In this document: in pieces, positions 44,582 to 52,899 of the stretch
Layout of the letters: each line of letters starts with the position of its first letter
Numbering within the stretch: the first letter of the stretch is position 1
DNA from: Thermoanaerobaculia bacterium
GTDB taxonomy: Bacteria; Acidobacteriota; Thermoanaerobaculia; Multivoradales; JAHEKO01
Length of the DNA stretch: 64,000 nt
Reading direction: 5' to 3'
Assembly: GCA_947259925.1 (NCBI GenBank)
Contig: CAMYOG010000030.1
Coordinates: 58,083-122,082 of the forward strand
Position numbers and translations under genes: made by a program
Notes under the pieces: model-generated
What the model saw: only the letters and a program-made list of their open reading frames with translations
Database searches by the model: none
Told to the model about the DNA's origin: nothing

Positions 44582-44667
44582 GCCGGAGTGGCGGAACGGT
44601 AGACGCGACGGACTCAAAATCCGTTGTCCGCAAGGGCGTGGGGGTTCGAATCCCCCCTCCGGCACCA
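44582..44667 (+). tRNA. tRNA-Leu (anticodon CAA)
   Basis: An 86-base class II tRNA including encoded CCA. Acceptor GCCGGAG pairs with CTCCGGC, the D arm is GCGGAACGGTAGACGC, the anticodon stem ACGGA/TCCGT encloses loop CTCAAAA giving anticodon CAA (reads UUG), there is a long variable arm (TGTCCGCAAGGGCGT), and the T arm is GGGGGTTCGAATCCCCC. The 3' half is duplicated in degenerate form at 48447-48506, and an integrase remnant starts 70 bases downstream, so this gene is the attachment site of an integrated element and remains intact. Confidence 0.95.
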
Positions 44668-44737
44668 GCTAGAAAGTACTGGTTGTCAATGGATTGCGAT
44701 AGGACCGGAGAAGTAGCAGATCGGCCCCTACTCACTA

Positions 44738-45488
44738 GCCGACGCGACGCCGGCGCTACTCGCTGAGCAGCGGGACAAGCTCAGGCGTGGGAAGACAAGC
44801 CGAGGTGGCAGACGCAGCCCGGCGACCGTGAATCGATACCTCGCCTACCTTTTCCACCCCCCTGACGGTTGCCGTGCGTGAATGGCAGTGGCTTGACTCG
44901 AAATCCGCTCCGACGCGTGTCGAGGCTCAAGGAGCCTCGGGGCCGTGTCCGGTTCCTCTCAGACGAGGAGCGCGAGCGGCTGCTCGAGGCCTGCCAGGAG
45001 AGCGACGATTCCCTTCTCTACCCTCTTGTCGTCTTGGCACTCTCGACTGGTGCGCAGCGTGGCGAGCTCTTGGGACTCCAGTGGCCGGACTTCGACCTCG
45101 TGCGTGGAGTCGCCGTCGTTTATCGGGCCAAGGACGACGACCGACGAGCGCTGCCTCTGGCCGGCCTCGCCCTCCAGCTGCTCAAGGAGCGATCCAAGGT
45201 GCGCCATCTCCACAGCGATCTCGTGTTCGCGAGTCCTCGAGGCCAAGCCGTCTTTCCCAGGAAGGCCTGGAAGAGGCGCTGAGTGAGGCCGAGATCGACG
45301 ATTTCCGCTTTCACGACCTTCGCCACTCTGCGGCCTCGTATCTAGCGATGAATGGCGCTACGTTGGCCGAGATCGCCGAGGTGCTCGGGCACAAGACGCT
45401 GGCGATGGTCAAGCGGTACTCGCACCTGACCGAGCAGCACGTCTCCGCCGTTGTAGCCCGAATGAACGAGAGCATCTTCGGCCGCTGA
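44738..45488 (+). pseudogene. Tyrosine recombinase/integrase, truncated and frameshifted
   Basis: Remnant of a tRNA-targeting phage-type integrase spread over three frames. Residues in order are LLAEQRDKLRRGKTSRGGRR and SPATVNRYLAYLFH (core-binding domain), a shift near 44862, LTVAVREWQWL, a shift near 44890, NPLRRVSRLKEPRGRVRFLS to the first catalytic Arg region (STGAQRGELLGLQW) up to about 45275, a further shift, then DDFRFHDLRHSAASYLAMNG (HxxR box), LGHKTLAMVKRYSHL (His and nucleophile Tyr) and the C-terminus VVARMNESIFGR. The N-terminal arm-binding domain is missing because a stop precedes 44738. It cannot make a functional enzyme as one chain. Confidence 0.85.
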
Positions 45489-45664
45489 CGGCGTCGCAGC
45501 GTTCGCGACTGGCCGGCCGGGATTGCACTTTCCTTGAGAGAAGCGTAGCCTGGCTCCAGGCCTCGATGAGGGTCACCCCGGCAGAAGCAGCGCTGCAGCG
45601 CCAGCCCGCGTGCACCCTACCCGCCGGGCCACCTCGAGGCGGTTGACCCCACGGAGAGGATCGA

Positions 45665-47065
45665 ATGAGGGTCGCAAGGATTCCGGTTGCCTCGCGCGGG
45701 CGTCGGTTCGTCGGCATCGTGGTTCTGTTTCTCGTCGCCGGCTTCGCCGCGGCAGAGTCAAGCTCGGTCGAAGTGCGTTGGCAGACAGAAGTAGACGCTG
45801 GAGACTCCGCGCCGGTGGTGGCCTCCGGAGCCGTCTATGTCGGATCCCGCGACGGGGCCGTCTACGCGTTCGACGCCGACAGCGGGCGCCGGTTCTGGAG
45901 GTTCCAGACCGGGGATCGCCTGCCCGATGGGACTCACGGCGCGGAAGAGGCGAACGCAACAATACAGTCGGCAGCAGGCCGCGACCAGCCCAGCGAGGTG
46001 TCCGCAACTCCGGTCGTTGCCGAGGGCAGCGTCTACGTCGGTTCGGAGGACACCTCCTTCTACTCCCTCAACGCACTGACCGGGGAGCTCAACTGGTCAC
46101 GACGAACCGGAGGCAAGATCACCGATCCGGCGGTGGTGGCTGAGGGCGTCGTCTACTTTGTCTCGCACGACGGGATGCTCTACGCGCACGACGGTGAGAG
46201 CGGGTCCGATCTGTGGCGTCTCGACACCTCGGCGGATCCGGGCGACTGGGTCGTACGGACTACACACCTCCCAGTCGTCCATGGAAGAACAGCCTTCACC
46301 ACTGTCAAGCTGCCGGCCTCGGAGCAGAGCGGGAGCCTTCTGCTGGCGATCGATCCTGAGACCGGTGAAGAGCTTTGGCGCCTGGCGGTCGACGGGATTG
46401 CATCCGCTCGCCCCACCGTCCTGGGGGATACGGTGCTCTTCCCGGTGTTCGCGGCCGGCGGACGCGAATTGGGCTCATCGGTCTACGCTGTGGACGTGAC
46501 CTCTGGCGCCGTTCGATGGCGGCTTGATGACCCATTCGTGATCGCTGCATCTCCGATGGTCCTCGGCAACCGAGCTGTCTTTTCAGCTGACAAGGGAGTG
46601 TTCGCGGTCAACTTCGAGACAGGTGATGAGCTTTGGAGGTTTGACGGGCCAGTGAGGAGCTCGCGACTTCTGGCGGACGAGCGCACCGTCTACGTGAAGA
46701 CCCTCAGAGGCGTGCGAACGTCGGACTTCTTCAAGGGAGCGTTCGGGGCGGCGAAGTTCAGCGGCATACATGCCCTCGACCTGGCGACCGGTCGGAAGAG
46801 GTGGACCGTCAAGTCGAAACGGTCTGATTTCTGGATGCAGCTGCTAGCCGACGGTCAGGTGTACGTTTTGGAAATCAGGCGGATCTTGAGAGCGTTCGAC
46901 GCCGCGAGCGGCCGGAAGGCCTGGTCCTACGAAATACCTGGATCCGCCAACCGAAGACTCTCGGGCGGGGGCGGCATGATCCTCCTCACCACGAGACCGG
47001 AGCCTTGGATCGAGGGGCGCGAACGAGGCAAGCTGATCTGCCTGATGAGGTCACCGCGCGGGTGA
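45665..47065 (+). CDS. Exported PQQ-type beta-propeller protein (BamB-like repeats)
   Basis: A 466-residue protein with a signal peptide (GIVVLFLVAGFAAAESSS) and seven or eight PQQ/BamB-type blades: AFDADSGRRFWRFQTG, SLNALTGELNWSRRTG, AHDGESGSDLWRLDTS, AIDPETGEELWRLAVD, AVDVTSGAVRWRLDDP, AVNFETGDELWRFDGP, ALDLATGRKRWTVKSK and AFDAASGRKAWSYEIP. It lacks PQQ-enzyme active-site residues as far as can be seen, so a binding scaffold is more likely than a dehydrogenase. It is intact cargo within the decayed tRNA-Leu island, apparently alone on its transcript. No lipobox, so not a typical BamB. Confidence 0.82.
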   Translation: MRVARIPVASRGRRFVGIVVLFLVAGFAAAESSSVEVRWQTEVDAGDSAPVVASGAVYVGSRDGAVYAFDADSGRRFWRFQTGDRLPDGTHGAEEANATIQSAAGRDQPSEVSATPVVAEGSVYVGSEDTSFYSLNALTGELNWSRRTGGKITDPAVVAEGVVYFVSHDGMLYAHDGESGSDLWRLDTSADPGDWVVRTTHLPVVHGRTAFTTVKLPASEQSGSLLLAIDPETGEELWRLAVDGIASARPTVLGDTVLFPVFAAGGRELGSSVYAVDVTSGAVRWRLDDPFVIAASPMVLGNRAVFSADKGVFAVNFETGDELWRFDGPVRSSRLLADERTVYVKTLRGVRTSDFFKGAFGAAKFSGIHALDLATGRKRWTVKSKRSDFWMQLLADGQVYVLEIRRILRAFDAASGRKAWSYEIPGSANRRLSGGGGMILLTTRPEPWIEGRERGKLICLMRSPRG

Positions 47066-47215
47066 GAACTCTCCTCTGCCGAAGTAGCAGTCGTGCCCAT
47101 TGGTTGCTTTCGTAGCCCAAAGGCAATGACTCGCGGCGCTCCCGGTTCTTGAAGGAGCGGCCCTGGCGCTGCCTTACCTGCATCTGCCAGCCGAATGACC
47201 TCCGGTGGTGTGCGC

Positions 47216-47276
47216 CTCACCGAGCACGACACTCCAAGAGGTGGTCGCTCGTATGAACGAGCGCTTCCTCGCGTAG
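47216..47276 (+). pseudogene. Second integrase C-terminal scrap
   Basis: LTEHDT in one frame followed after a shift by LQEVVARMNERFLA and a stop (47274-47276). This matches the C-terminus of the integrase remnant upstream (LTEQHVSAVVARMNESIFGR). The rest of this second integrase is gone. It suggests a second, independent insertion or an internal duplication in the island. Confidence 0.6.
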
Positions 47277-47285
47277 TAGGGCGAC

Positions 47286-47314
47286 TTGAACGCTATAACG
47301 CGATGCGTTATAGT
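47286..47314 (+). promoter_or_regulatory. higB: Sigma-70 promoter of higBA
   Basis: TTGAAC (47286-47291) and TATAGT (47309-47314) with a 17-base spacer. The expected transcription start is at or next to the GTG start codon of higB (47321), so the mRNA would be leaderless. Confidence 0.7.
47293..47313. promoter_or_regulatory. Palindromic operator of higBA
   Basis: CTATAACGC and GCGTTATAG form a perfect 9-bp inverted repeat around GAT. It covers the spacer and the -10 box of the higBA promoter, the ideal place for autorepression by the HigA antitoxin, whose family represses its own operon through such palindromes. Confidence 0.75.
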
Positions 47315-47320
47315 GAGTGC

Positions 47321-47608
47321 GTGATCAGGTCCTTTCGATCGCGTGAGACCGAGAGGATCTGGCGCGGCGAGGTGTCGCGCAGACTACCGAGTGAGATTCA
47401 GGCGCCGGCGAGAAGGAAACTGCGCATGCTGAACAACGCCCAGAGCGTCAACGACCTTCGGGTGCCTCCAGGCAATCGCTTGGAGAGTCTCAAAGGCGAT
47501 CGCGCTGGGCAGTTCAGCATTCGAATCAACCAGCGCTGGCGCCTCTGCTTCCAATGGCGGGACGACGATGCTCACACGGTGGAAATCGTGGACTACCACC
47601 GAGGATAA
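47321..47608 (+). CDS. higB: HigB-type mRNA interferase toxin (RelE/ParE superfamily)
   Basis: A 95-residue toxin: VIRSFRSRETERIWRGEVSR at the start, ARRKLRMLNNAQSVNDLRVP in the middle and the conserved LESLKGDRAGQFSIRINQRW followed by RLCFQWRDDDAHTVEIVDYH at the end. Family members cut mRNA on the ribosome until bound by HigA. The GTG at 47321 is preferred over an ATG at 47303 because the ATG lies inside the promoter and operator and family proteins begin with (M/V)IRSF. The toxin-first order is characteristic of higBA. Four bases separate it from higA. Confidence 0.9.
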   Translation: MIRSFRSRETERIWRGEVSRRLPSEIQAPARRKLRMLNNAQSVNDLRVPPGNRLESLKGDRAGQFSIRINQRWRLCFQWRDDDAHTVEIVDYHRG

Positions 47609-47612
47609 GACG

Positions 47613-47918
47613 ATGACCGATCGACTGCCGAACATCCACCCCGGCGAGGTGCTTCTCGAGGAGTTCCTGAAGCCCCTGGGGCTCAGTCAGAACCGGCTCG
47701 CGCGGGATCTCGGTGTGCCGCCGCGTCGAGTCAACGAGATCGTCCTGGGTAAGCGCTCGGTCACTCCGGATACCGCGCTTCGTCTGGCTCGCTACTTCGG
47801 CTCCTCGGAGCGGTTCTGGCTCGGCCTGCAGACGGACTACGACCTGGAGGAGGCGCGACTAGCCTTGGAGAGGAGAATCGAGCGGGAGGTGCAACCCCGA
47901 GAATCGGTGGGTGCCTGA
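47613..47918 (+). CDS. higA: HigA-type antitoxin (Xre/HTH family)
   Basis: A 101-residue DNA-binding antitoxin of the VapI/HigA type: IHPGEVLLEEFLKPLGLSQN, RLARDLGVPPRRVNEIVLGK (HTH), RSVTPDTALRLARYFGSSER and FWLGLQTDYDLEEARLALER are all family signatures. It neutralises HigB and should repress transcription at the palindrome overlapping the -10 box. Both genes appear undamaged, in contrast to the surrounding integrase remnants, as expected if loss is selected against. Confidence 0.93.
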   Translation: MTDRLPNIHPGEVLLEEFLKPLGLSQNRLARDLGVPPRRVNEIVLGKRSVTPDTALRLARYFGSSERFWLGLQTDYDLEEARLALERRIEREVQPRESVGA

Positions 47919-47926
47919 AGTCCGAG

Positions 47927-48274
47927 ATGCGAGAGCACTACGACTTCTCCGAGGGTGTACGCGGCAAGTACGCGAAGCGGTACGAACGGGTCGCTAGAGC
48001 GAGGTCGGTCGCTGTGCGTGACGAGCTGCGGGTGGAACTGACCGACGGCAGGCGAATCGCGGTTCCGCTGTCGTGGTTCCCTCGTCTAGGAGTCAGCGTC
48101 GGAGACCGACAGCCTCCCCGGGGCCGGGGCGCGCTGCCGGGCGTTTCGCGCACGATGACACTGGAGAGCTTGCCCCACTCGAAATGCCGTATGGCTTGCC
48201 GCCGCGATGACGGTCTCGGCGTGGTCGCGGTCGGACCGGAGAGCTCGGTGGCGAGGCCGCCCCGCCCTGCCTGA
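47927..48274 (+). CDS. Truncated DUF2442-like frame after higA
   Basis: The first ~65 residues have recognisable parts: MREHYDFSEGVRGKYAKRY is like the N-terminus of a group of small antitoxin-like proteins, and VAVRDELRVELTDGRRIAVP plus LSWFPRLGV is the core of DUF2442. After about residue 57 the sequence becomes Arg/Pro-rich and unlike either family, suggesting a frameshift and read-through of unrelated DNA. The two parts appear joined by a deletion, so this is probably a decayed remnant, perhaps still translated with higBA (eight-base gap). Confidence 0.45.
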   Translation: MREHYDFSEGVRGKYAKRYERVARARSVAVRDELRVELTDGRRIAVPLSWFPRLGVSVGDRQPPRGRGALPGVSRTMTLESLPHSKCRMACRRDDGLGVVAVGPESSVARPPRPA

Positions 48275-48446
48275 GGACTCGAAGCCAGTCAGTGGCGCAT
48301 GTCGTTCCGTGGTGCACCCTGGGTGCAGTTGACCTTCGAAAACAGCCGCATTGGACCGCAAGAGCCTCGCCTAGGGAGTGCTTCTAACTCGTTGAAGATC
48401 TAGTCTTATCTACGTTTTCTTGCGAGGTTCTACGATCCCCCGCCGC

Positions 48447-48506
48447 GACTCAAAAATCCGTTGTCCGCAAGGACGTGGGGGTTCGAATCCCCCCCCACCG
48501 GCACCA
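48447..48506 (+). repeat. Degenerate copy of the tRNA-Leu 3' end (right attachment site)
   Basis: Sixty bases that match 44611-44667 of the tRNA with one extra A in the anticodon loop, one G-to-A change in the variable arm and a few extra bases in the acceptor end, finishing with CCGGCACCA. It lacks the 5' half of a tRNA so cannot be functional. It marks the right end of the island. Confidence 0.85.
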
Positions 48507-48568
48507 CTCGCTACGCTCGTGTCAAGGTCGGATTCGGAGTCGGGTGCGGACTTGATCTAGGGCTCACC

Positions 48569-48970
48569 CTAGCGCTTGCTGAGCATCTCGAGGGCTTCGA
48601 GGATGGCGTGGTGCGATCGCTCGAGCTGCTCGTGCGTCTTCTGGGACAGCCCGTGGCGGAACCCCATCAGCTTGTGGAAGTCCACCGAGTCTTCGGACAG
48701 GCCGATCTCGCCGTGGTCAAGCCCGAGAGTCTCCTCGTGGCGGCGGATGGCCTCTTCGTGAGCAGCGATCGCCGCCTCGTGACGGTCTAGCGCCGCTTCG
48801 AAGTTCTCCAACTCGAGCTCTGAGGCAAAGCGGTGAGCACAGGCGATCAGGGCCTCCTGGTACGAGGCTCGCCAACGCTCTACGTCGCGCCTCCAGGCGG
48901 CATGGTCGCGCGCCGCTTCGTGGTGCTCCGACCGCAGATCTTGGAGGCTCTTCCGGCTCCGGCCAGCCAC
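48569..48970 (-). CDS. Small coiled-coil protein, unknown function
   Basis: A 133-residue, mostly helical, His- and Glu-rich protein (RSEHHEAARDHAAWRRDVER, FEAALDRHEAAIAAHEEAIR, THEQLERSHHAILEALEMLS). No signal peptide or TM segment. GTG start. Its 3' end overlaps a short perfect hairpin (CTAGGG, loop CTCA, CCCTAG at 48557-48572) that could aid termination. I do not recognise the family; the spaced His residues could bind metal but no defined motif was seen. It lies just outside the tRNA-Leu island. Confidence 0.6.
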   Translation of the reverse strand: MAGRSRKSLQDLRSEHHEAARDHAAWRRDVERWRASYQEALIACAHRFASELELENFEAALDRHEAAIAAHEEAIRRHEETLGLDHGEIGLSEDSVDFHKLMGFRHGLSQKTHEQLERSHHAILEALEMLSKR

Positions 48971-49065
48971 CGAGAAAGGCTATCAGGGAACGCCTCCCGG
49001 ATCCGAGCTCCGGCAGCATCCTCCGCGGCCGCCTGCCGCGGAGAATGGCTCGCCGACCTCGGACG

Positions 49066-52000
49066 CTAGCGCTCGTCCATGTCCGGTGGCGTCGGCGTCG
49101 AGGGATCTCCTCCGAAGCTCTCCAGCTCCTCGAGCAGGATCTCGACCGCCTTCTCGATCGAAGGGTCACGGCCTTCGACGATCGCCTCCGGCAGGTCCCA
49201 GACCTCGACGTCCGGCGCCACGCCGACGTTCTCGACCGCCCACTCGCCTTCGGTGTCGTAGAACCGGAAGGTCGGATAGAGGATGCCGCCGCCGTCGGCC
49301 AGGAGCGGATTCCCCGAGATACCGATCAGGCCGCCCCAGGTGGTCGTGCCGATCAGCGGGCCGAGCCCCTCCTTGCGGAAGTAGTACGGCAGCGCGTCGC
49401 CGCCCGAGGCGGCGTAGCCGTTGATCAGCATCGCCTTGGGTCCGTCGTGGCGGAAGCCGGGCGTGGTGAACGCCTCGATGCCGCGCCGCGACCAGTAGGA
49501 GAGCGTGGTTCTCGACAGCATCTCGATCATCCGGTCGGGGATGAAGCCGCCGCCGTTGTAGCGGTCGTCGACGATCAGCCCCGGCTTGCTCACCTGGCTG
49601 TAAAAGAGCCGCTGCATCGCTCGGTTGCCCTCCCCGGCGGTGTTCGGAAGGTGCATGTAGCCGATCCGGCCGCCCGACAGCTCGTCGACCAGGGCGGCCC
49701 GGCTGGAGATCCAGTCGAGGTAGCGCAGCGGCCGCTCGTCGGTGATCGTCCGCACGGTCACCGTGCGCGCGCCGCTCGGGCTCGGCGAGCCGTTGAGCGT
49801 CAGCGTCACCTGCTGATCGCCCTTGCCCTCTAGCAGCCGGTAGGGGTTGTCGGACGTGGTCAGCTCGACGCCGTCGATCGCCAGCAGGAAGTCTCCCGCG
49901 CTCGCGTCGATACCGGGCTCGGTGAGCGGCGATCGATAGGTGTCGTCCCAGTTCTCGCCGGCGAAGATCTTGGAGATCCGGTAGCGGCCCGAGGCGTCCG
50001 GCTCGAGCTCGGCGCCGAGCATGCCGCCTTCGACGCGCTCGATCGAGCGCTCGCTCCCCCGCTGCACGTAGGCATGGCCGGCCTCGAGCTCGCCCACCAT
50101 CTCGCCGAAGATGAAGTCCAGATCGGAGCGGTGAGCGACGTGCGGCACCAGAGCGCCGTAGCGCTCCTTCATCAGCTCCCAGTCGATGCCGTGCATCTGA
50201 TCGTCGTAGAACCAGTCGCGGCCGATGCGCCAGCCCTCGTCGAACATCTGCTGCCACTCGAGACGCGGCTCGAGCCTCATGCGGACGTTCGAGAGGTCGA
50301 CGCTCTCGGCGTCGGCGCCGGGCTTGGCCTCGGCGATGCTCCAGCCACCACCCTTGCGCATCAGGACCTTCTCGCCGCGAGCGGCCAGAACGTAGTCGCG
50401 CACGCCGCTGGCGATCTCCTTCTCCTCGCGCTCCTCCAGGTCGTAGCGCATGAGGGCCGGATCGCCGTCGTCGGGCAGCTTGCGGTAGAGCACGGCACCC
50501 TCGACCGCCACCAGACCGTCGTAGTTCCCGGCCGATAGCCCGGGCAGGGCGATGGTGCGCGCGACGAAGCCGTCGGCACCCACCGTTACGCTCGGCTCTT
50601 CATCGCCGTTCTCGTCGTCTTCCTCCTCGTCCTCGTCCTCGTCACCGCCGTCGATCTCGACCTCGTCGGTCCGGAGCGGGAAGAGCGCTTCCGCCTCGGG
50701 ATCGAGGGCCGTCGCGTAGACCCGGGTGGCGTTGTCGTAGATGTAGGTGAACTCGAAGTCCGAGAAGTTGAGGTTGTAGTCGCGGTTGCTCAGAAAGAAG
50801 AGATGGGCCCCGTCGGTGCTGAAGACCGGCTGGAAGTCGAAGGTCATTCCCTCGCCCAGAACCGTCACGCTCTCCTGGTCGAGCGAGTAGAGGCCGAGGG
50901 ACGGCAGGTCGGTTTCGGGGTGGGCCGTCTCGAAGGCTACCCACCGACTGTCGGGTGACCATCGATAGTAGTCGATGTCGCCCAGGCGGCCGGTGGCTGC
51001 CAGCGTCACGGCACCGCTCTCGACGTCGAGCACGTGCAGCCGGGCGGCGCTGTCGCCGAAGGCCAGCGAGCTGGAGTCCGGACTCCAGAGCGCCGGGTAG
51101 CGCCAGACCGCGCTCCCCTCGGTCAGTTGGCGTGGCTCGCCTTCGCCGTTCTGGGAGGCGACGTAGAGCTCCATCTCGCCGCTCGCGTCCGAGTAGTAGG
51201 CGATCCAGCGGCCGTCGGGCGACCAGGCGGGCGCGCTCTCGCGCACTCCCTGCGTCAGGGTCAGGTTGCGGGTCGCGCCGTTCTTGGCCGGCACGCTGAA
51301 CAGATCGCCGCGTGACTCCAGCACCACCCGCTTGGCGTCGGGCGCGACGTCCACCGCTACCGCGTCGTCGCCGGCGTCGATCCAGCGCGCGACCGTATCC
51401 GGCAGGTCGTTGCCGATGGTCACCGGGATCTTTGCCTGCTGCCCGCTCTCGAGGTCGTAGCGGTAGAGCCAGCCGCCGTTCATGAAGACGATGGCGCCGG
51501 GCCCGAGGCTCGGCCAGAGCACGTCGTAGTCGTCGAAGTCGGTCAGCTGGGCGGTCTCGCCGCTCTCGGCGTCGATCGAGAAGAGGTTGAGGGTGTGCTC
51601 GCGGTCGGACGTGAAGTAGATCCTGTCGCCGTGCCACATCGGGAAGTTGTCGCTCCCCTGCCAGTCAGTCAGCCGCTTGGACTGCATCGCCTCCAGATCG
51701 AGCGTCCAGATGTCCTGGTTGCGTCCGCCCATGTGCCGCTTCCAGGTGCGGAACTCACGGTCGAAGTAGGTGTAGGCGAGCTTCGTGCCGTCGGGTGAGA
51801 ACGAGGCGCTGCCGCCGACCGGCACCGGCAGCCGCTGTTCGAGTCCACCGGCAGGATCGACCAGGTAGTAGAGCCCCGGCCGCCGCCCCCAGGGTGTGCG
51901 GTTCATCCGCACCAGGATCTTGCCGTCAGGGCTCCAGCCCTGGACCCAGTAGTCGAAGCCACCGCGCGGTGGCATGACGCCCACGTCGTTGTAGAACGTC

Positions 52001-52320
52001 AACTGGCGAGGCTCACCGCCCGCCGCCGGAATCACGTAGACCTGCCGGCTGCCGCTGTACTCGGCCGAGTAGGCGACCCACTGGCCGTCCGGGGAGATCT
52101 TGGGCGTCAGCTCGACCCCCTCGTGCGAGGTCAGCCGCCAGGCGTGGCCACCGGTCGAGGCGACGCGCCAGAGGTCGCCCGCGTACACGAAGACGACGAA
52201 GTCGTCGTGAATGGTCGGATAGCGCAACAGGCGCGCTTCCTCGGCCGTTGCCAGGGTTCCCGCGAGAGCGAGCACGAGAGCGCAGACGGCAGTGATGACT
52301 GAGCGAACGGCGAGCTTCAT
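49066..52320 (-). CDS. Secreted tricorn-like S41 protease
   Basis: A 1084-residue exported protease. Residues 1-27 are a signal peptide (SVITAVCALVLALAGTLATA). A six-bladed and a seven-bladed TolB/WD40-like propeller follow (WRLTSHEGVELTPKISPDGQ, SAPAWSPDGRWIAYYSDASG, YRWSPDSRWVAFETAHPETD). Then comes an acidic low-complexity insert (DGGDEDEDEEEDDENGDEEP), a C1 helical domain with VGELEAGHAYVQRG (catalytic His), a PDZ domain (LLAIDGVELTTSDNPYRLLE) and the S41 core with the nucleophile region LINGYAASGGDALPYYF. Archaeal tricorn degrades oligopeptides in the cytosol; bacterial homologues with signal peptides act in the periplasm. Start at 52320 is set by the signal peptide. Confidence 0.9.
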   Translation of the reverse strand: MKLAVRSVITAVCALVLALAGTLATAEEARLLRYPTIHDDFVVFVYAGDLWRVASTGGHAWRLTSHEGVELTPKISPDGQWVAYSAEYSGSRQVYVIPAAGGEPRQLTFYNDVGVMPPRGGFDYWVQGWSPDGKILVRMNRTPWGRRPGLYYLVDPAGGLEQRLPVPVGGSASFSPDGTKLAYTYFDREFRTWKRHMGGRNQDIWTLDLEAMQSKRLTDWQGSDNFPMWHGDRIYFTSDREHTLNLFSIDAESGETAQLTDFDDYDVLWPSLGPGAIVFMNGGWLYRYDLESGQQAKIPVTIGNDLPDTVARWIDAGDDAVAVDVAPDAKRVVLESRGDLFSVPAKNGATRNLTLTQGVRESAPAWSPDGRWIAYYSDASGEMELYVASQNGEGEPRQLTEGSAVWRYPALWSPDSSSLAFGDSAARLHVLDVESGAVTLAATGRLGDIDYYRWSPDSRWVAFETAHPETDLPSLGLYSLDQESVTVLGEGMTFDFQPVFSTDGAHLFFLSNRDYNLNFSDFEFTYIYDNATRVYATALDPEAEALFPLRTDEVEIDGGDEDEDEEEDDENGDEEPSVTVGADGFVARTIALPGLSAGNYDGLVAVEGAVLYRKLPDDGDPALMRYDLEEREEKEIASGVRDYVLAARGEKVLMRKGGGWSIAEAKPGADAESVDLSNVRMRLEPRLEWQQMFDEGWRIGRDWFYDDQMHGIDWELMKERYGALVPHVAHRSDLDFIFGEMVGELEAGHAYVQRGSERSIERVEGGMLGAELEPDASGRYRISKIFAGENWDDTYRSPLTEPGIDASAGDFLLAIDGVELTTSDNPYRLLEGKGDQQVTLTLNGSPSPSGARTVTVRTITDERPLRYLDWISSRAALVDELSGGRIGYMHLPNTAGEGNRAMQRLFYSQVSKPGLIVDDRYNGGGFIPDRMIEMLSRTTLSYWSRRGIEAFTTPGFRHDGPKAMLINGYAASGGDALPYYFRKEGLGPLIGTTTWGGLIGISGNPLLADGGGILYPTFRFYDTEGEWAVENVGVAPDVEVWDLPEAIVEGRDPSIEKAVEILLEELESFGGDPSTPTPPDMDER

Positions 52321-52476
52321 TCGGAGCCTCCAGGTAGGTTCGTGCGGGTGGCGGCGAGGGCGCTTCCTCACCGGCTTTCCAGTCTATCCGACCGTGGGGC
52401 CAGGTCAGAGATTCGCGGCTGGTGGGCAGCCTGGCAGCCGGCACTGCGTCGACTTCCTCTGTGCAAGACTCGGCAG

Positions 52477-52872
52477 GTGGCGTTCCTCGAGCTCGTGACG
52501 ATCGTCGTCGACGAGTACGACCCGGCGATCGACTTCTTCGTCAACGTGCTCGGATTCGAGCTGATCGACGATTCTCCATCTCTCACCAATGACGGGCGGC
52601 CGAAGCGCTGGGTGGTGGTGCGTCCCCCGGGCGCGCGCACCGGAGTCCTGCTGGCTCGCGCGGACGGCGAGCGTCAGGTGAAGGTCGTCGGCGATCAGAC
52701 CGCTGGCCGCGTCGGCTTCTTCCTGCGGGTCGAGAACTTCGACGAGGCCTATGAGCGGATGGTGGCCGCCGGCGTCGAGTTCGCTACGGAACCGCGCACC
52801 GAGGCGTACGGGCGGATAGCCATCTTCCTGGACATCGCCGGCAACCGCTGGGACCTGCTCGGGCCCAACTAG
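52477..52872 (+). CDS. VOC-superfamily (glyoxalase/dioxygenase fold) protein
   Basis: A 131-residue protein with the paired beta-alpha-beta-beta-beta modules of the vicinal oxygen chelate fold: AFLELVTIVVDEYDPAIDFF and VNVLGFELIDDSP start module one, RVGFFLRVENFDEAYERMVA begins module two, and it ends IAIFLDIAGNRWDLLGP with the terminal metal-ligand Glu of glyoxalase replaced by Asp-Trp context. Function cannot be predicted beyond fold; such small VOC proteins include lactoylglutathione-lyase-like and resistance proteins. GTG start at 52477 is set by homology. It converges on the TPR gene with a 27-base gap. Confidence 0.8.
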   Translation: MAFLELVTIVVDEYDPAIDFFVNVLGFELIDDSPSLTNDGRPKRWVVVRPPGARTGVLLARADGERQVKVVGDQTAGRVGFFLRVENFDEAYERMVAAGVEFATEPRTEAYGRIAIFLDIAGNRWDLLGPN

Positions 52873-52899
52873 ACGCCCCCCGCCCCCGTTGGGTCCCGA

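Larger units (their letters stand above)
44668..48506 (+). mobile_element. Decayed integrative island at tRNA-Leu(CAA), about 3.8 kb
   Basis: Bounded on the left by the 3' end of tRNA-Leu and on the right by a degenerate copy of the same 57 bases (48447-48506). Inside are a frameshifted tyrosine integrase next to the tRNA, a secreted PQQ-type protein, a second integrase C-terminal scrap, an intact higBA pair and a truncated DUF2442-like frame. No replication, capsid or conjugation gene remains. The differences between the two att copies and the broken integrase show the element can no longer move by itself. Extent is inferred from the repeats. Confidence 0.75.

Noticed and set aside
47303..47320. 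ATG at 47303 as the higB start
   Set aside because: It lies within the operator and before the -10 box, so it would not be transcribed from the identified promoter; the family N-terminus matches the GTG at 47321.
48447..48506. A second tRNA-Leu gene
   Set aside because: Only the 3' half is present, the anticodon loop has an extra base and the acceptor stem has no 5' partner, so it is an attachment-site duplication.
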